A stretch of DNA of 42,002 nucleotides from Paraburkholderia rhynchosiae. Its GTDB lineage: Bacteria > Pseudomonadota > Gammaproteobacteria > Burkholderiales > Burkholderiaceae. The translations under genes were made by a program, and so were the position numbers. Each line of letters begins with the position of its first letter. Within the stretch, counting starts at the first letter, position 1. The notes under the pieces were generated by a model that worked only from the letters and a program-made list of their open reading frames with translations, did no database searches and was not told the origin of the DNA. Positions 40,466 to 42,002 of this stretch are shown here, piece after piece. The stretch spans positions 1 to 42,002 of the forward strand of contig NZ_PNXY01000041.1 of the NCBI RefSeq assembly GCF_002879865.1. Direction: 5' to 3'.

Positions 40466-40889
40466 TGTCGAAGGTTACGAGATGGTTGTCCTTCGTGTCT
40501 GCCACGAAAATGGCCAGCAGCTTCGCCGGCTCGGTGTCGCTCGCATTTTCGCTGACGGTGTGATGCGCGCCGGGCTTTTCCGTCCAGTGTTCGCCGGCAT
40601 GGTAAACATGTGGCTCGCCACCGTCGATGCCGCTGCGGATCGAGCCTGACAGCACGTAGGCGACCACGAAAGCGTGCCCGTGCCGATGCGGCGACGACTT
40701 GCCACCGGGCGCATAGTCGACGACAAGCGCCGTCATCTTCTTGCCCGGAGCATTTGCGATTGCTTCGGCGAACGCAGGGGTGATGGTCTCGCGCGCGGCC
40801 GCCGGGTCGGCGGCCAACGCGGATTGCGACGTGCCGATCAGGCTGAAACCGGCGAGCGTTGCCGCGGTAATGAGAGTGCGGATTTTCAT
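40458..40889 (-). CDS. exported small cupin protein
   Basis: A 143-residue protein with a clear signal peptide (MKIRTLITAATLAGFSLIG ... SALA, cut before ADPAAA), so periplasmic. The mature part is a single cupin barrel: motif 1 reads SSPHRHGHAFVVAYVLSGSI, with two metal-binding His and a further His, and motif 2 reads HWTEKPGAHHTVSENASD. A bound metal is likely; the reaction is unknown. AGGAG lies 7 bases upstream of the ATG at 40889. The gene starts 4 bases after the azoreductase stop, so the two form an operon. Related signal-peptide cupins often sit beside quinone- or azo-reductases. Confidence 0.85.
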   Translation of the reverse strand: MKIRTLITAATLAGFSLIGTSQSALAADPAAARETITPAFAEAIANAPGKKMTALVVDYAPGGKSSPHRHGHAFVVAYVLSGSIRSGIDGGEPHVYHAGEHWTEKPGAHHTVSENASDTEPAKLLAIFVADTKDNHLVTFDKK

Positions 40890-40893
40890 CGCG

Positions 40894-41598
40894 TTACTCC
40901 TGGCAGAGGGTGGCGTATTCAGTGTCGGCGTTCGCGTCTGCTTGAGGGACTGACGCGACGCAAGCGGACTTCGCCCAATTCGCCGCGACCGCCGACAATT
41001 CGTAGCGTGCGCGTTCAAGCGCCTCGCCTCGCGTCTCCTGATCTGCAAATTGCAGCGGCTGGGCATCGACGAAGGTCGGGGCGGCGACGCCAAGAAAACC
41101 GAACGCGGCTTTGAGCGCGGGCGTGAGCGCGTCCATCGACGCGTACGGCGAGCCCGGCCGCAAGTCCGCGCCGCGGCTCGTGATGAACAGCACTTTCTGA
41201 CGCGCGAGCTGGCCGACGATGCTGCCGTCGTCGGCATTCACATAGGTCAAGCCAGCCCGCGTGATGCAGTCGACGAACGCCTTGAACGCGGACGGCATAG
41301 ACCAGTTGTACATGGGCATCGCGAAGACGAGCGCGTCGGCGGCGAGGAGGCGCTCGCACAGCGCATCCGAGGCCGCGAGCCGCGCTTTCATGGCCGGCGT
41401 GCGCTCGCGCGGCGGCGTGTAGGTCGCAATCGCGAAAGCTTCGTCGACATGCGGCGGAGTCTCGACGGAGACATCGAGGTAATCCACTTGGAGATCCATC
41501 TGCTCAGCGCGCAGGCGCTCCAGAAAATAGCGGCTTAATGCGCGGGAGTTGGAACGCTCGCGTTTTGCGCTGGCATCGACATGCATGAGCTTCATCAT
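40894..41598 (-). CDS. azoR: FMN-dependent NADH-azoreductase / quinone reductase
   Basis: A 234-residue flavodoxin-like enzyme that reduces quinones or azo compounds with NADH and FMN. It begins MMKLMHVDASAKRERSNSRALSRYF, where SAKRERSNS is the FMN phosphate loop. Further features are LVFAMPMYNWSMPSAFKAFVDCI, the FMN-side MPMYNW of this family, and the GQLARQKVLFITSRGADLRPGSPY loop. The C-terminus is about 25 residues longer than common AzoR proteins. Two adjacent ATGs (41598, 41595) both suit the AGGA upstream. It is the first gene of a two-gene operon with the cupin. Confidence 0.9.
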   Translation of the reverse strand: MMKLMHVDASAKRERSNSRALSRYFLERLRAEQMDLQVDYLDVSVETPPHVDEAFAIATYTPPRERTPAMKARLAASDALCERLLAADALVFAMPMYNWSMPSAFKAFVDCITRAGLTYVNADDGSIVGQLARQKVLFITSRGADLRPGSPYASMDALTPALKAAFGFLGVAAPTFVDAQPLQFADQETRGEALERARYELSAVAANWAKSACVASVPQADANADTEYATLCQE

Positions 41599-41943
41599 CG
41601 CTTTCCTTCAAGGTTGAACGAGTGAAGTTAGATTAGACGCGGGAGTGGCTTTGTGGAATGACCGGTTTTTGCTAATTTTAGGTAGCCGGTCGCGGGGGTT
41701 GGTTGATGGCTGGTTGGTATTGGTGACTGGGAGCGAAAAGCGGACGTTTGAAGTTGGCTAAAAGAGGACATTCCATCTATTTGCGACCTACACTCGATGT
41801 CCAGGCCATTCCCAGATGTCGCAGCTGCAGCTATTTAGATGGAATGGTCGCCTCCCGCCTTAACGGGCTGTCCGACGCCGCAGTCTCGCGCTCTGATCAT
41901 GCGACATTGCTGGTTCGGCAGTCCCGCCGTCAAGGAGAACCAG
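41599..41943. other. gap between azoR and the transposase gene, with an inverted repeat
   Basis: A 345-base gap that contains the left non-coding end of an IS110-family element. An 11-bp perfect inverted repeat (CATTCCATCTA at 41769-41779, TAGATGGAATG at 41836-41846) encloses 56 bases. The exact left border of the element cannot be seen, since this family lacks plain terminal repeats and target duplications. Confidence 0.45.
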
Positions 41944-42002
41944 ATGGAAGCCACAACCATTGCCATCGACCTGGCCAAACGCGTTTTCCAGATTCACTAT
42001 GT
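41944..42002 (+). mobile_element. IS110-family transposase, 5' end only
   Basis: The first 19 codons of a gene that runs off the window. The reading contains IAIDLAKRVFQIH, the opening strand of the RuvC-like DEDD domain of IS110/IS1111 transposases, whose first catalytic Asp is in this motif. AAGGAG lies 7 bases before the ATG at 41944, a good start. These enzymes move the element by site-specific recombination. Whether it is of the IS110 or the IS1111 group, and whether it is intact, cannot be told from this part. Confidence 0.82.

Noticed and set aside
41769..41846. Composite transposon or phage attachment site at the right edge
   Set aside because: Only one short inverted repeat is seen, there is no tRNA or integrase, and the IS110 family explains the context.

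Overview
The window looks like chromosomal DNA of a Burkholderiaceae beta-proteobacterium, most likely Paraburkholderia. GC is high, the exopolysaccharide genes match the cepacian (bce) set in content and order, and a nitrate reductase is fused to a flavoprotein reductase, a form seen in this group. The species cannot be fixed from the sequence alone. No rRNA, tRNA, CRISPR array or prophage was seen.

Region 1 (1-19.2 kb) is an exopolysaccharide locus. On the left is the end of a bce-I-like operon: a Wzy-type polymerase (bceI) and two GT4 glycosyltransferases (bceJ, bceK). A short insert of unrelated genes follows on the minus strand: a PPK2 polyphosphate kinase, a 73-residue YdcH/DUF465 protein and a 5'-truncated Fic gene that keeps its active-site motif. 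A bce-II-like block comes next. Its minus-strand operon runs acyltransferase, SGNH hydrolase, GDP-mannose 4,6-dehydratase (bceN). Its divergent plus-strand operon runs secreted beta-propeller protein, Wzx flippase (bceQ), double-headed glycosyltransferase (bceR). An opposing acyltransferase (bceS) and UTP-glucose-1-phosphate uridylyltransferase (galU/bceT) complete it. Together they supply GDP-rhamnose precursor and UDP-glucose, build and acylate the repeat unit, flip it and polymerise it.

Region 2 (19.2-23.3 kb) holds glcG-glcB (glyoxylate use, minus strand) and a MOSC-domain gene (plus strand).

Region 3 (23.4-34.5 kb) is a nitrate assimilation locus: cobA (siroheme synthesis, minus) faces away from nirB-nirD, the nitrate reductase fusion, a NarK-type transporter and a small soluble protein joining a PilJ-type P-box to a shortened chemoreceptor tip. 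The 762-bp gap between cobA and nirB is the most informative non-coding stretch. On each side it carries a sigma-54 promoter, a hexaloop hairpin, and a second hexaloop hairpin that overlaps and excludes an intrinsic terminator. This is the layout of ANTAR (NasR/NasT-type) nitrate antitermination leaders, present here twice and pointing in opposite directions. A third sigma-54 promoter lies before the transporter.

Region 4 (34.5-42 kb) holds housekeeping and accessory genes: a small hypothetical protein, a glutathione S-transferase, fabV (enoyl-ACP reductase), a class A penicillin-binding protein, a small lipoprotein, and an azoreductase-cupin pair. The window ends inside the first 20 codons of an IS110-family transposase.
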